Source of the DNA: Salticus scenicus
Lineage: Eukaryota > Arthropoda > Arachnida > Araneae > Salticidae
Reading direction: 5' to 3'
Assembly (NCBI GenBank): GCA_963930645.1
Contig: OZ005651.1
Coordinates: forward strand, 331,843,527-331,907,526
DNA length: 64,000 nt
Shown here: one piece after another, positions 23,344 through 36,090 of the stretch
Layout of the letters: each line of letters begins with the position of its first letter
Numbering within the stretch: position 1 is the first letter of the stretch
Position numbers and translations under genes: made by a program
The notes under the pieces: model-generated
Seen by the model: only the letters and a program-made list of their open reading frames with translations
The model's database searches: none
Told to the model about the DNA's origin: nothing

Positions 23344-23480
23344 GTTTCAGGGCCCCCTGATATTCAGGGTCAGGGGCCCGGGCCCCACATGCCACTGCAA
23401 TAATCAGGCCAATCACACTGCATCAATCAGGCAATAATCATAATGCATAAATTTCCGAATAAAAAATCTTAGCTCATAGG
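23344..23480. repeat. hAT-MITE-like fragment and poly-G tract
   Basis: Just outside the mariner lies CAGGGCCCCCTGATATTCAG with GGGCCCGGGCCCC, which resembles the GGGCCC-rich MITEs at 10,925 and 52,803. It is followed at about 23,480 by a run of about 17 G. Boundaries are unclear. Confidence 0.35.
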
Positions 23481-23657
23481 GGGGGGGGGGGGGGGGGCGG
23501 ACCCATAATGACCTCTCCTGATGCCCCTCAAAGCCCGATTTTCGAGTTTTTGATTAGTTTTCTTTTATTGAAATTGGATTTTACCATAGTGTTTCCATGT
23601 CATACTAAAAAACAAGTCATTTCCATTTGAAAGTAAATGTAAAGTATTTCTTACATT

Positions 23658-23731
23658 GGTCAATAGCTCAGTCGTTTAGTGCGCCACGTTGCTAATACGA
23701 TGGATGTGGGTTCAATGCTCGGTGGTGGATG
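23658..23731 (+). repeat. tRNA-derived remnant (SINE head or tRNA pseudogene)
   Basis: The sequence has an A-box-like TAGCTCAGTCGTTTAGTGCG, a central TTGCTAATACG, and a B-box-like GGGTTCAATGC at tRNA spacing, followed by a T run that could stop RNA polymerase III. The anticodon position would read GCT. The acceptor and T stems do not pair well, so it is not a functional tRNA. A tRNA-related SINE head or an old pseudogene fits best. Confidence 0.55.
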
Positions 23732-23739
23732 TGTTACTT

Positions 23740-25130
23740 TTTTTTTTCCAGATAATTAACTGATAAGATGTCAATTGTGAAAGAAAACATTTCATTGTCT
23801 ACACAGTTTCCTAAAAAATTCTGATTAGGTTTTTTAAAAGCTTTCTTTTAGTTACTAAAATGCACAAATTAAAAATTTAAGTAAAAAAAAAAACACTAGA
23901 GCCCTAAAAATCATAAAATGAATATTTATTCTTGAAGAGATATGGCTGTAAAAAAATCAGTGTCATCAATAAGTAAATTTTAAAGAAAAATATAGATGTT
24001 TCACTTTTGCAAGAGATGAAATATTTTAACCAATCAAAATATTTTAAAAAGTATTCAAGAACAACATTTTGAGATTCTTCTTATATTTGTTAGATTTTTT
24101 ATTTTATTAAAATATGAAAATAATTTCTTTATAATACATTGAAAATTAGCCATTTAATATTAGTTTTAAATTTAATTGTTACCAAAACAGTTTTCCAGTT
24201 CATTGTTTTTGACAAAAAAAAAAAAAAAAAAAAAAAAATTCACGCGAATAATGAAATTTTGTTACTGAATAATAAAATTATTCAGTAGATGTTGAGATAC
24301 AGTCATCTTTGAAATCGTAGTTCCTAAATAATAACAAATCTACCTTTCGCCGATAAATATCCAAATTGAAGTATCTGGAAAAGACCTTTCTACAGGCAGT
24401 GATAACCTGGACAAATTCAGTGCGGGCAGAAAAAGTAGGCAGCAGGTACCAGAAGCAAGGTTTAGAGTGATTCCAATGTAGGTAATTTTTTTTTATAATG
24501 CAATGTAAAAAATAAAGTGATTCAATTCTTTTGAAAAATCCTTTAAATATAGTAACCAGCGAAGCAGGCATAGCCTGCTAGTATTATTATAATAAATAAT
24601 AAGTTAAATATGCTATCTATTCTGAATTTATTAAAATTTTGAGGACATGTTAACGGCACTGTCAAATTTAAATCCTTCATTCAGGTATTATTTGTAAATG
24701 CATGATAGTATAAATATTCTTTTCTCACTATCAGAGGAAAATTAATAGAATTTGTCCTATTTTCTAATCATAAGAAAGGAATTTTCATTACAATCGCAAT
24801 GATATGGTGGTAATCTAATAACTTCATACCCTAAAAGTTTTAATAAATTATCAATATTATGTTAGATTGATTTGAATGGGGATGTTACTTTAAAATAATA
24901 AAAAGCATAGAAATGCAAAACAAGAACTAAAAATACAATCAGTATCGAAAAAAAAAATCAAATTGATCAGCATATATTTCTCAAACTACAAAATAACCAT
25001 CTGATAATAATGAAAGCATAAAGCAAAATATTACTGCACATCACAAATAAGTATGACGTTATTTATAGTTATTTGTGCTGCTTAGTTGATATTCTCTTTG
25101 CTTTTTCCCTTTATATTTCTTTGCCAAATA
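23740..25130. other. Non-coding, AT-rich intergenic DNA
   Basis: There is a poly-A run near 24,214-24,238. No gene or bounded repeat is recognised. Confidence 0.5.
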
Positions 25131-25139
25131 AATGACAAA

Positions 25140-25640
25140 GATAGTCGACAGCACCTACCGTACCTAAAATGAAGTGGACAAACCCGTTTCTACAGTGACC
25201 ATTTCTACCCTCAGAGACTTTCTCATGGCAGTCTATCAGTATAAATTCTAGAATCTAATAAAAAAAAGTTTATCATGAACACTGACACTTATGTTATGGA
25301 TGGAGAAAGAGTAATCAAATTACAGAGCTTTGTCAGATTGTTTAATGGCTAATTGTTTTTATGAGGGGGAGGGGTGACAATATAACAATGTATATGAGAA
25401 ATATTGAGCAATCCTATATATTTACAGGTTCTAGAATCTGATAAAGCAACTTTAATATGCATATTGAAATTTATGTTGTGGATAGAGAAAAATTGGAAAT
25501 TGCATGACTTTGATGGCCTGTTTGATTGCTGATTGTTAGTTTGAGAGGAGGGAGAAGAAAAATTTTATAAAAAGTGAAAATCTGCCATTCAGCGGAAAAG
25601 TGGCATCCCTGTGTATAAGAAAACATAGACATAAGTTTTG
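25140..25640 (+). repeat. Satellite-like repeat family S, cluster 1
   Basis: Two diverged units of a ~165-185-bp repeat. Diagnostic blocks in order are GAGAAATATTGAGCA, TTCTAGAATCTRATAAAGCAA, TTATGTTRTGGATRGAGAAA, and a G-rich end (GAGGGGGAGGGG). The same blocks occur at about 33,000, 35,280, 42,220, 53,300 (inverted) and 61,390. Confidence 0.65.
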
Positions 25641-27152
25641 TGATGACCAAAACATACCAGTTATTATGCAATGAATAAACAAGCTAATCATTTTTATAAC
25701 TTTATTCAAGTTTTCATTTTACAGAAATTTGACACAGAATATATAACAGTACATACAGAAATCTGGAGCCATTTTAAAAATACACAGAATAAAATCCTAA
25801 TGGATTTTTAAAGGCTTGTATTTGAAAAATGTTGTCTTGTGAAAATAATAGAATCATATGAATAAATAATACTTATACAAATTAACAAAAATAGAAAATT
25901 CATGCTTGAAAAAAAGTTTTAATCAATTTTAAATAGAAAGGTGAGAGTGGATAACAAATGAGTAGGGAGGAAAAAATGTTCTTTCATCCAAATAATTTTT
26001 AAAAACAAATGATAACCAATATTAAAAAAGTACTGATTTAACTCATGCTTTCAAAGTTAAGAATTTAAAATTTGCAACACTAAAGTTACAAAAACAATGA
26101 CTAAACTATCAATATATATAAACAGGGATGATTGTAACTCAGAGGTAAAAACCCTGAAAATTAGAACCTTGTCATAAAAAATGCGGGAATGTCAAATGAA
26201 ATCAAATTATTTAAATCAGAAGCCCTCAATCTTTTTGTATCTTGTATCAATCAGTCAATAAAATTTACAATTTGTTCATATATCACTTGGATGACAAATG
26301 AACAACCAATGAAAACAAAAGAAAACTTTGTATCAAATATAAAAATATGCATGGATTAGATTAAAACCCTGAAATCAGGGGTAGCCCCTGAACACAATCA
26401 CCCTTGTATTAAAGAAATGAAATGTAAAATCTTAACCTTTTCGTGGGTCTTGAGAAAATTACTTCCAACCTACATGATCTTAGGAAATGCACCTACAGGG
26501 AGCACAAAACCCACTATAATATACGGGCCTCACTAACCTAACTTTGAGACCACTAATTCCCACATTAGTTTAGTGATGCTATCTATGTTTAATTGATTGA
26601 AACAGAACTAACATATTTGTTTTGATAATCCAAAAAATGAATGGGCCACAAAAGGGTTAACTTGTGAGAAAAATCAGTAAATATCAAACAGCATACAAGT
26701 CAAACAAATAAACTATAAATACAGACTTACTTTTTTTCATAAGCAAGGTTAGTGAAAAAAGAGCAAATATGTTTTTATGTCTGTTTAATTCTTACTTCAA
26801 AATTTAGCATAAATTCAATTCTAATATATTTTACCTATTCTAAACATTTGCTAATAATTAGAAATAATGTATACATTTGACAACAGAATATAGTTTTGAA
26901 AATAAATTCAATTATCAAACTTTTCAAGTTAGCTTTAAAATCTAACAAGATTCTACCATTTTATAAAACATATTTGCTCTTGGATACTTATTGCAATCTG
27001 AAAGATTTAAAATATAAGTTTACTTTTAAAAAAATGTGGGAAGGGGGGGGGAGTTAGTTTTAGGAATATAGTTCCATTATAATAGCAAATTTAACAAACA
27101 CAATAAAATGTTAAATAACTCATTTGGAAGATGTTCAATTTTGAAGCAAATA

Positions 27153-27184
<32 letters not shown>

Positions 27185-28730
27185 GTAAACCTCCCCACCC
27201 TAAAAAAAAAAAAAAAAAAAAAAACTTAAATTCTAATTAAATTTGCAAGTTGTTGAAAATGAATGTTGTTTCAATACTTATTCAATAATAATAACTGAAA
27301 CAGACTTAATTCTCATCAATAGTAAAATAACAATAGTCATTCCTCTTAAAATAAAAGATAACTATCATATCTATAATCAAAACTATGCAGTGCTCCATTT
27401 ACATACGCACAATAATATTAAAAAAATTTAGAACTGTGTTCTTCAGACATTTCTCATAGTAACACAGTCTGGTAATAAATATCTTTAATTATAATTTAAT
27501 GTAGTGCACTTTTAAATTTAAAAATAATTCATTAGCAATTTTTTGAGCAGTTAAATTAAAACAATGACCATTCAAAATTATTATTATATATATACTACAT
27601 ATCACAATGGTCTAATAGAAGTTCCATGGGCATTTCTTAAATTACTAGTTTTAATGTCCAAAAAGTAAACTCCAAAAACTTTTTTTTTTTCTTTCTTTCA
27701 TGTTTGATTTAACAGATGCTTTCTTAAAAGCCAAAAACAATAGAATTGTATTAACAGTGAACTGAATACATACACTAATCACTTAAGGTTGGGGGATAAG
27801 CAGCAAGATAATGCATATATTTACTATACATATGCATATTTCTACATTACTAGATCTTTTTACAATAGCATAAAGAATCCATACTAATTATTCACATACA
27901 TAAAAAAAAATCAATTAAAAAAGACTTAATTCTTACATCATTAGAATATAAAGAACTATTAAATATTCTTCTATAAATTCATTCAAATATTACAGCAGTT
28001 CAGTGAAATTTTCTTAAACCAAATTTAAAATTGCACTTAAAATATGCATTACAAGACAAACATTTGTTTACCTATATTATTTATCATAGTGGTTTTATGA
28101 AAAATAATGAATATAATAAATTCAGATGAAAAATAGGTTAAAGTTAAAATACAATACTTTAAAAATGCAGATTTTCCCTTTTGCTTTAGAAAAATAAATA
28201 AATATAAATAACAATTAAAAAAAATAAATGAATAATAGAAATAAAAGGTCAATGAAAGTTAATAGTTCAGTTAAATCTGTAGTAGAATGAATCATCTGAT
28301 ACATTTATGGGAGCATTATTTGAATTTAGTATAAAATATACAAAATGCAGTTCTTTTATAAGAACACACATGCTTTATGCTAACAAAATAACAACAGTTT
28401 GTTCATGAATAAAAGTTTCAATTTTCATCAAAATTAAAAAGATGAACATATATTTACTCATATCAATCAATGTAATCAATAATATTTTGATATGTTTTTC
28501 AGAAATGTTATTTAATGATAAACACACATGAAAAATAAACACATATTTTTACTTTTCATATTAAAAAAGAAAATCTGCACTACAATTACTACCATGTCTG
28601 TATTTTAAAAAAAAAATAATAATAACTAAGCATTTGAAGTTTCTGATTTGACTTTTAAAAGAAAATGTAAATCAAATTTTATTATTTGAAACATATTACT
28701 AAAGCCAAATATTTTTTTTTTTTTTTTTTT
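25641..28730. other. 3' flank of the RS-protein gene, non-coding
   Basis: AT-rich, with poly-T (about 27,151-27,180) and poly-A (about 27,203-27,224) tracts. Part of it may be 3' UTR of the minus-strand gene, but no polyadenylation site can be fixed by reading alone. AATAAA on the minus strand occurs at 28,811-28,816, only a few bases after the stop codon. No other gene is seen. Confidence 0.4.
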
Positions 28731-28733
28731 TAA

Positions 28734-28803
28734 ATAGGTAATATTTCATTTTACTAATATCTTGATGTGGTGATGAGATGAATGTACCTATTTTCATCAA
28801 CAC
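28734..28803 (-). repeat. Tandem partial copy of the gene's terminal coding sequence
   Basis: About 70 bp (AATATTTCATTTTACTAATA and following) closely matches 28,851-28,920, the last codons of the 28,823-31,221 exon, at an offset of about 117 bp and lying just beyond the stop codon. Several substitutions and one deleted base separate the copies. It is non-coding in its present place. Confidence 0.8.
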
Positions 28804-28822
28804 TGAACATTTATTTATACTA

Positions 28823-31221
28823 TTATGAAAGATAGCCAAGTTTTTTTAAAATAGATAATATTTCATTTTCACTAATATCTTGTCGTGGTGATGAGCTGAA
28901 TGCACCTATTTTCATCAGCATTTCTTGTATAAGAGGAGCAGGAACATCCTCTAATCCAATTTTCACAAGAACCGATGCAAGTCTTTGAGCTAATGTTACT
29001 TTGACATTACTCATTCCTCCATGTGTAGTACTTTTGAGATTCTGATTAACAGGAAATAAATTTGCCTTAGGAGAACTTTGAGGTGTATCACAAAATGTAA
29101 CTTTAGCATCTGGTGGAGGTACAGATGGCATATTCGAAATTAGTGACTTGTCACTACTACTGGTGCTTGGGAATTGACCAGGAGCATTATTTTTATTTTG
29201 TGCAGGTGTTTGTCCTTTTACAACAGGATTTTCATGAATATTGCCGATATTTTTCGCATCTGATGAATACACATTTTTTTGACCAAGTGGTGCATTGAAT
29301 CTAGTAGCATTTGAATGACTCTGATCCAATTTTTCTGGATTAGATAACTGACTGGTAACATAGCTAGGCATTTGAGGTTTAGTATCTTGTTTCACGTTTG
29401 CTTCATTTGCACCAAACAGCTTACTTAGAGTTGCTTTAAGATCTTTAAACATGACTTCTGGAGTTGGTTTAGGTTTTGGTGAAAAATCTTGGACAGGTTG
29501 AGGTGTATGTTGAAATAAGTGTGGTGGCTGTACATTGATAGGTGGTTGCACATTCATAAGTGGTTGTACATTCACAGGCGGTGGCACATTCACAAGTGGT
29601 TGCATATTCATAGGTGGTGGCACATTCACAGGTGGTGGTACATTCATATTTGGAGGGAAAAATCTTGGTTGCATTGCTGCAGGCTGAGTAGGAATTGGAG
29701 GCATATTAACTGGACCTGGCAAATTAACTGATGGATGTCCAAATCTAATAGGGACATTTTCTGGCATAAATGACGGTTGAGGTGGTGTAAATTGTAGATT
29801 TGAAACATTTCGATTTGGTCCCTGAATATTGCTAGCTAAATTTGCTAATAAATATTGTTGTAAAAGCAAGGTTTGCTGTAGATTTAAATCTACTTTTGGT
29901 GCACTAGTTTTCTCAGATTTGCTAGACTTTGATGCTACAAATTCTTCTATTTCTGCACCATGGGTTTTCATGAGTTGAATTAAATGTTTAAAATCTGGAT
30001 TTGAATCACTTGAAGACTTAGAAGCTTTTTGAAGCAATTTAGAAAAGGCTGCTTTCGATGAAAGTGCATCTTTAGAAAGCTGATGTTTATCACTTACAGG
30101 ATTTAAATCACTAATACCACGTGCAGAAGAGAAAGCTTGTGATTTATATCTTTCAGATTTATTCATTGCTGCTGGGTGGAACATTTTAGATTCTTCTCTA
30201 CTTCTAATAATTTCCGATTCACGGAAATCTAAATGCTTAGGATTATTAAAAGCAGTTCTCTGATAATGTTCATCAGGACTAAAATACTCACGAGAATTAC
30301 TAGACTGGGCAATATTAACTCCATGCAAGCTTTTATAAGATGTTGAACTACTTAAAAGCTTTGAAAGTGGACTTTTTGAATGTCCTCTGTATGGGCTTCT
30401 TGATCGCCTTTTGATTGGACTCCTAGAGTGTCTTTTATATGGACTTCTTGATCGCCGCTTAACAGGGCTTCTTGATCGTCTCCTCACAGGGCTTCTTGAT
30501 CGTCGCCTCAATGGACTTCTAGAATATCGTCTTGATGGACTTCTAGATCTCCTTCTAGGACTTCTAGAATATCTCCTTCCAGGACTTCTAGAACGACGTC
30601 TTGGGCTCCTAGAACGTCTTCTTGGACTTCTTGAACGTCGCCTAAGAGGACTCCTAGATCTTTTTCTTATAGGACTCCTTGATCTTCGAACAGGACTTTT
30701 AGATCTACGTCTTACTGGACTCTTTGAATATCTTCTTGAATGAGTCTTAGAAATAACTCTTATAGGGCTAGTAATTTTTCTCACAGGACTTTTTGAAATC
30801 CTTCTTTTTCTAATTGGGCTTACAGATTGTTGTCTACCAGCTATTTTTTTTAAAAAAAGAGCAACATCAGAAGTAGGTTCTGGACTTGCTGCTTTTAGAG
30901 GTTTCCAATGATATGTATCATTACCTACAGTACTGGCTTCTGCTTTAGATAAATTTCCAGTACTTTTCTGATACAAACTTGCATCACCAATCGCTGCTGA
31001 TTTTGCAACCATAGCTGGTGTTTGCTGAAAAGGCACAGTAACACTGAAAGTAGGTTGCATTGGTTGAAATTTTTTTGGTATTTTCTTGGGAATATCACAG
31101 CCTACTTTTTCCGTAATAGGCTTATATTTCACATTGAATTTATTTGAAACTCCAGTAGCTAACTGGCCTTTTGCAGTTATTTTAGTAGCTGCCAATCTTG
31201 CAATTCCTTTATCCAGGAAAG
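28823..31221 (-). CDS. Last coding exon: RS/SP-repeat region and C-terminus
   Basis: The exon starts after the acceptor TTTCTCTTTCTTAG (minus strand, intron ending at 31,222) and ends with TAA at 28,823-28,825. It encodes about 799 residues. Counting from 31,195, residues about 123-277 (30,365-30,829) are an RS domain with about twenty SP motifs in RRRSRSP-type units, typical of splicing-related proteins whose serines are phosphorylated. Residues about 515-575 are a Pro/Asn/Val repeat (NVPPPVNVPPPMN type). The last 60 residues (LAQRLASVLVKIGLEDVPAP and ISENEILSILKKLGYLS) look like a folded helical domain. The rest is Ser-rich and probably disordered. I do not recognise the gene. The antisense plus frame at 30,411-30,743 is its shadow. 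Confidence 0.9.
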
Positions 31222-31443
31222 CTAAGAAAGAGAAAAAAGAATATGGATGTTAAATCTTATTTTAATACTAAAAACAAACATGAAAAATGTGATGAAGGAG
31301 AAAAAAGTCAAAACTAAATAATATGCTTTAAATTATAAATAAAATCAGAGTGAATTATTTAAATTCAAAATACAACACTCAAAGACATACAAAAATTTTG
31401 GTTTGTCACTGTTTAAACAAAAACAAGACAGTAAAACATTAAC

Positions 31444-31639
31444 CATAGCTGCCAATATTTTAATTTATTCCGGAGTACTTTTAGCCCCGCCTTTAATTTG
31501 CACCACTTTATTTATAGAAAATTTTTCTTCAATACATAACTTCGATAATATAAGAAAAAATTGCTTTTAAAAAATAAGTGGTACGAATTAGAGGCGGGCT
31601 AAAATTACTCAGGAATAAATTAAAATATTGGCAGCTATG
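31444..31639. mobile_element. 196-bp palindromic MITE in intron
   Basis: The left end CATAGCTGCCAATATTTTAA and the right end TTAAAATATTGGCAGCTATG are perfect complements, and most of the element folds back on itself. ATTAAC flanks it on both sides (31,438-31,443 and 31,640-31,645). The superfamily is uncertain. Confidence 0.8.
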
Positions 31640-32989
31640 ATTAACTTGTAGTGGTTATTGGATAGTATCTTTTTATTTTATTTTTATTTATTTTTTGGAA
31701 AAGTTACCCTGTTAAGAAATTAAAAATAAATCATAAAGTAACAGTCATTAGAATGCTGACCATAAAGCCAAGATTTCAGATATTGTAAAGTTAAAGGTTT
31801 TCCTATGATTACTATAGTTCAGTTTTAAATTCAGCAATGCCATGAAAGATGAAAAAAAAAAAATTTAATTAGTGTTACACTACATGTGCTCAATTTATAT
31901 TTTAAAAGCTTTATTTCCTGGATATTAAACAGAAAGCACAAATCTGTGAAAAATAAAATGATAGCAGAAACCCATAATACAAAACACGATCTACTGAATA
32001 ACATTCTAATTTACATGTTAAAATTATTTTTCTTCAGTTATACATTCTATTTAAAATATTCTTAATGTGATACCAGATATATGTATATAAAGTAGAAACA
32101 GAATCATTTAAAATTAGCTAACAGATATAAACTTTTAAATCCCCAAGTTTTTTTAAATACCATAAAATCTTGACTATAAGCCCCCTCCCTACTTTTAGGC
32201 AATTTTGAATTTTTTTTCATAATCCTAAAAATAAGCCCTCCCCCACCAATTTTTCATTTTTAGTAAAAAAATTAATTTCTGATATATATTTAATTACTCT
32301 AAATAAATTTATTGTTTAATAATTTTTACAGCAAAAATTAATAGATCTCCTCTTCTTTTGTTTTAACAAAATAATAATAATAAAGTGGGAATGAGAACTA
32401 TGAAATAACTATAACTATATTGAAACTGTAAACCTATTTGTCGATAGATGGCAGCATTAGTCTTTCTTCCAGAAAATGTTCTTATAGGCTTCTTCGATAT
32501 TCATTAAAATAATAATTGAATAAGTAAACTTTCCATTATTTACCTTTCTTTAGTATACTAAATAATAAATGTTTAATTATTTCAATTATAAAGATTGGTG
32601 AAGCAAAAGACAATCTTTGTATTAGTGAAGTAAGTCTTTTGTTTACCTTTATTGTTATAATTAAACGTTTTCTTGAATGTATGTATTTTAAATTAATTAT
32701 TGTATTGATTTAATAAGTTAAGTTAAAGTATAACTAATTTTTTAAATAAATATAGAATATGATTTTTGTGTATGTACATTAATCATACATATAAGGAATA
32801 GTAGCAGTAGCTAATTATCAGTTTCAAACGTGCATAAAACCAACTGAGTATTAATATTCTTAAATTGATTTGGGAAAAATTTTCCTACCTGAAAAAATTA
32901 TTCTTCACTTTTTCCCCCATGTTTACACGTTTGGTATAAATATGACATACAAATATTTAATTTAATTGAGGAAAAATAAACAGATTCAT

Positions 32990-33577
32990 TAAATTCAGCA
33001 ATAAAGATCTAAAAATAATTACATATGTGAGAAATATTGAGCACTTCCATAGCTTTATTGTTTCTAGAATTGATCACAATCCGGGGAAAGGATGGGGGGG
33101 GGGGGGATACAAAAATAATTACAGAGTAAGAAATATTTAAACTCTTTCAACTCTACTTCTAGAATCTAATGTAGCAACTTTAAAATTAATAATATTATTT
33201 ATGTTGCAGATGGATAAAGAGTAGGAAAGAAAATACTTCTACAGAACATTTGATTGCTGATCACTAATTGTAGACAAATAAAGGAGGGGGCGGGGGCAAA
33301 AATAATTACATCAGCAAGAAATATTTAACAATTCTATTTCTTTAAATGTTCTAGAATCTCATAAAGCAAGTTTGAAATGAATATTGACATTTATGTTATG
33401 GATGGAAAAAGATTGGGAATCGGGAGTTTTCGTAGAACATTTGGGTTTCTTTTTAAAACGAACGATATCCGCAATTTTTTTAAAAACGGAAGATTTCATC
33501 ATCTGTCCAGAAGACCGGAAGATACGTTAAAAAACCGTAAGTCTTCCGGGAAAACCAGAAAAGTTGGCAAGTATGCA
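32990..33577 (+). repeat. Satellite-like repeat family S, cluster 2
   Basis: Three units: GAGAAATATTGAGCAC near 33,030, AAGAAATATTTAAAC near 33,132 and AAGAAATATTTAACAAT near 33,319. TTCTAGAAT/TTCTAGAATCT blocks and G runs (33,094-33,106, 33,281-33,296) accompany them. The cluster ends with AAAGTTGGCAAGTATG, the diverged counterpart of the end seen at 42,678. Confidence 0.65.
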
Positions 33578-33589
33578 TTATACTCATCA

Positions 33590-34170
33590 TATTGTCCTCT
33601 TGAATCTTTCCAATTGTTATAAACCATACTCATGGGTGTCAGCAGGAATGGCAAGTGGGGCCCCCAACAGATTTTTAAAATTAATTTAAATTATCTTTTA
33701 CAATTTTGAAAAAAATAAATATAATTAAATACTATAATGATACTTATATGAGTATAACATATAAATTTATCATAAATTTCTATTAGCTACTTTCAGGCCT
33801 ATTGTGTTACAAAAGTGCAGGAACAAAAAATTATTTTGTTGAGATTTTGTGTAGTTGGTTTATCGTTATGGAAGAGCAGAATATCAACTTGAAAAAACTA
33901 GTTTAATCACATTCAAAATTGTTAGAGGTGAACCCAACATGCATTAAGCTGTAGACTCTCAGGTACACAGCAAAATGACATGTAATTTATTTTTGTATCT
34001 CCATCTTCTGTCCTCTTGATTCATCCCAATTGTAATAAACCATCATACTCATGGGTGCCAGCAGGTATGGGCAAGAGGGAGCCCTGTAGATTTTTAAATT
34101 TCATTTAAATTATCTTTCACAATTTTAAAAAAGAAATATTTTAAATAATTAAATATTATAAAAGAAACAT
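33590..34170 (+). repeat. Pair of direct repeats with CATGGGTG ends
   Basis: About 33,590-33,735 and about 34,005-34,150 are diverged direct copies: TGTCCTCTTGA, ATAAACCAT.., ACTCATGGGTGYCAGCAGG, then AGATTTTTAAA and TTTAAATTATCTTT. CATGGGTGYCAGCAG resembles the left end of the hAT-type MITE at 50,596. Confidence 0.5.
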
Positions 34171-35161
34171 TATGCTTTATGAAAGTACAACACTATCTCT
34201 GAGAGAGATATATTGCTTAGAGACTAACATAAAGATGTTTCGCCCCTCCTGGGTTTTTTCAGCCGACATCTATGACCACATCAGTATGTACTAAGTTGTT
34301 TCTTTCTTAGCTGCCCTAAAGTAAACATTATGAACTTCTCTTTCATATTTGTAGGAATAATTTTGAGATATAAATTATTATTAAAACTTCATTTGCTCCT
34401 AGAATTATTTTAGGGGTTTGCACTCTTTCAGCTGATGAGAAGATTTATAAGTATATTTAGAAAAAAAGAAGGGGACAAAATTTTATTTGCTTTGCTAAGT
34501 TCAATAACAGCACATATTTTTTTTTCCTTATTTACAAACTTTACTTTAAATTTATTTCTTTTATAAATTCTATATTCTTGTTTATTTATATGTTAGTAGT
34601 AAAATTTTTCTTCTTCCTTCTTTATAGTTCTAATTTCTATCGCTTATTTGTACACCTTTTGCACTGTAATATATCGAAACACACAAATTTTGAATGCTAC
34701 TTTATATAAGAACACATCTGAGGAAGTTTTACAATCATAGAATTTTCATGTTTAATACATAAACACATATCTCTTCAACAAACTTCTGGTTTGACTACCT
34801 AGAAAGATTTCAAAAGAGTAAATGAAACATAAGAAAGTTTAAACTGAAATGACTTCGAAAACAATTTGTATAACCTTTCAATTGAATACAAAAAGTACTT
34901 ATTTATTTTTTTTAATTTTGTTTCAAGTTATGAGATCTTGCTTACCAGAAGCAATACACTTATTTTTTTATGTTTTTTAAAGAAACCTATTACAATTATC
35001 ATAAGTTCACAGGTATCAATATATAGAATTAACTAATAAATACTCTTTGGAACAGAGATTTAATTAACAAGTACTCTTTAATTTAAAATCTTATGTTATT
35101 GATAATGGTTATGAAAGATAATGTAACTTAAATTTTTATTATTGTTTAAAATCTAACAATT

Positions 35162-35193
<32 letters not shown>

Positions 35194-35265
35194 TATTATA
35201 ACCTAATAAATCAAACACACTAAATTTTTATAAACAGTTATACAGTATAGTTTCTTATTAAGTAT
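34171..35265. other. Intronic non-coding DNA
   Basis: AT-rich, with a poly-A/(AT)n stretch at about 35,162-35,194. Nothing else is recognised. Confidence 0.5.
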
Positions 35266-35269
35266 TTAC

Positions 35270-35560
35270 TTAAGTAAGGGGAGGGGGGGGGGATAGACTC
35301 GACAAGTTCATTAAGTTTTTTTTTTCTATCACTTTATTGGTTCTGGAATTTAATAAAACAGTTTTATCATGAACATTGATCCTTTTGTTGTAGATTGAGA
35401 AAACTTGTGCATAGAAGGTAGTGTGGTTGTGTTTAAGCCAACTATGTTTGATCATTGAATGCTAGCTGGATAAAGAGAAAAGGGGAAGCAAGGCTACTGT
35501 GGAGCATTTAATTGGCAATTGTTAGTTTTTTTCCCTACCTAATGAATGATTTCTGTCACT
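35270..35560 (+). repeat. Satellite-like repeat family S, cluster 3
   Basis: One and a half diverged units: a G run at 35,279-35,292, TTGGTTCTGGAATTTAATAA, TTATCATGAACATTGATC, TTGTTGTAGATTGAGAAA, and GGAGCATTTAATTGGCAATT. Confidence 0.5.
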
Positions 35561-35645
35561 GTTTTTTTCTTTCAAAGGTGATTAATTTAAAAATCAGATA
35601 AGCCGGCACACATATATATGCATATATATGTTATCCTCTCGTTAA

Positions 35646-36086
35646 GGCTGCTCACTCCCTCTTACGATTTCCCCGTCCCTAGTCACCAAATCTCATGTAA
35701 GTCTACGGCGAAATTTGTTTATAGAATTGCTCATTACCTAATTCGTATTTTTAAATTCCGTTTTCACATTCAGAAAATTCACAACCGTTAAATGAGTACC
35801 CGTTTTCTGAAAATTGAATTTTTTTAATTTTAATGTTTCATTTTACAGCTCAAAAAGGAGAAAAAGGCAATCAGTGAAAATTCCTATTTTTAAACTCAAA
35901 ATTTAAATAAATAAATTTAAAAAAATAAATTTTTGGAAAACAGGTACTCATTTAATGGTTGCGTATTTTCGGAATATGAAGACGGAATTTGAAAATAACA
36001 ATTATGTAATGTATAATTCTATAAACAAATTTCGCCATAGAATAACATGGGCTTTGGATGACCTTGACGATCCGTGATGCACCCCC
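35646..36086. mobile_element. TTAA-bounded inverted-repeat element
   Basis: Inverted arms of more than 100 bp (about 35,690-35,830 against about 35,938-36,053; for example GGCGAAATTTGTTTATAGAA and its near-complement TTCTATAAACAAATTTCGCC) lie between TTAA at 35,642-35,645 and 36,087-36,090. The outermost bases match only partly (GGCTG against GGGGG). A piggyBac-like MITE is the best guess. Confidence 0.5.
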
Positions 36087-36090
36087 TTAA

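Noticed and set aside
30411..30743. 110-codon plus-strand frame rich in GLLDRRL repeats
   Set aside because: It is the antisense shadow of the RRRSRSP repeat of the minus-strand exon.
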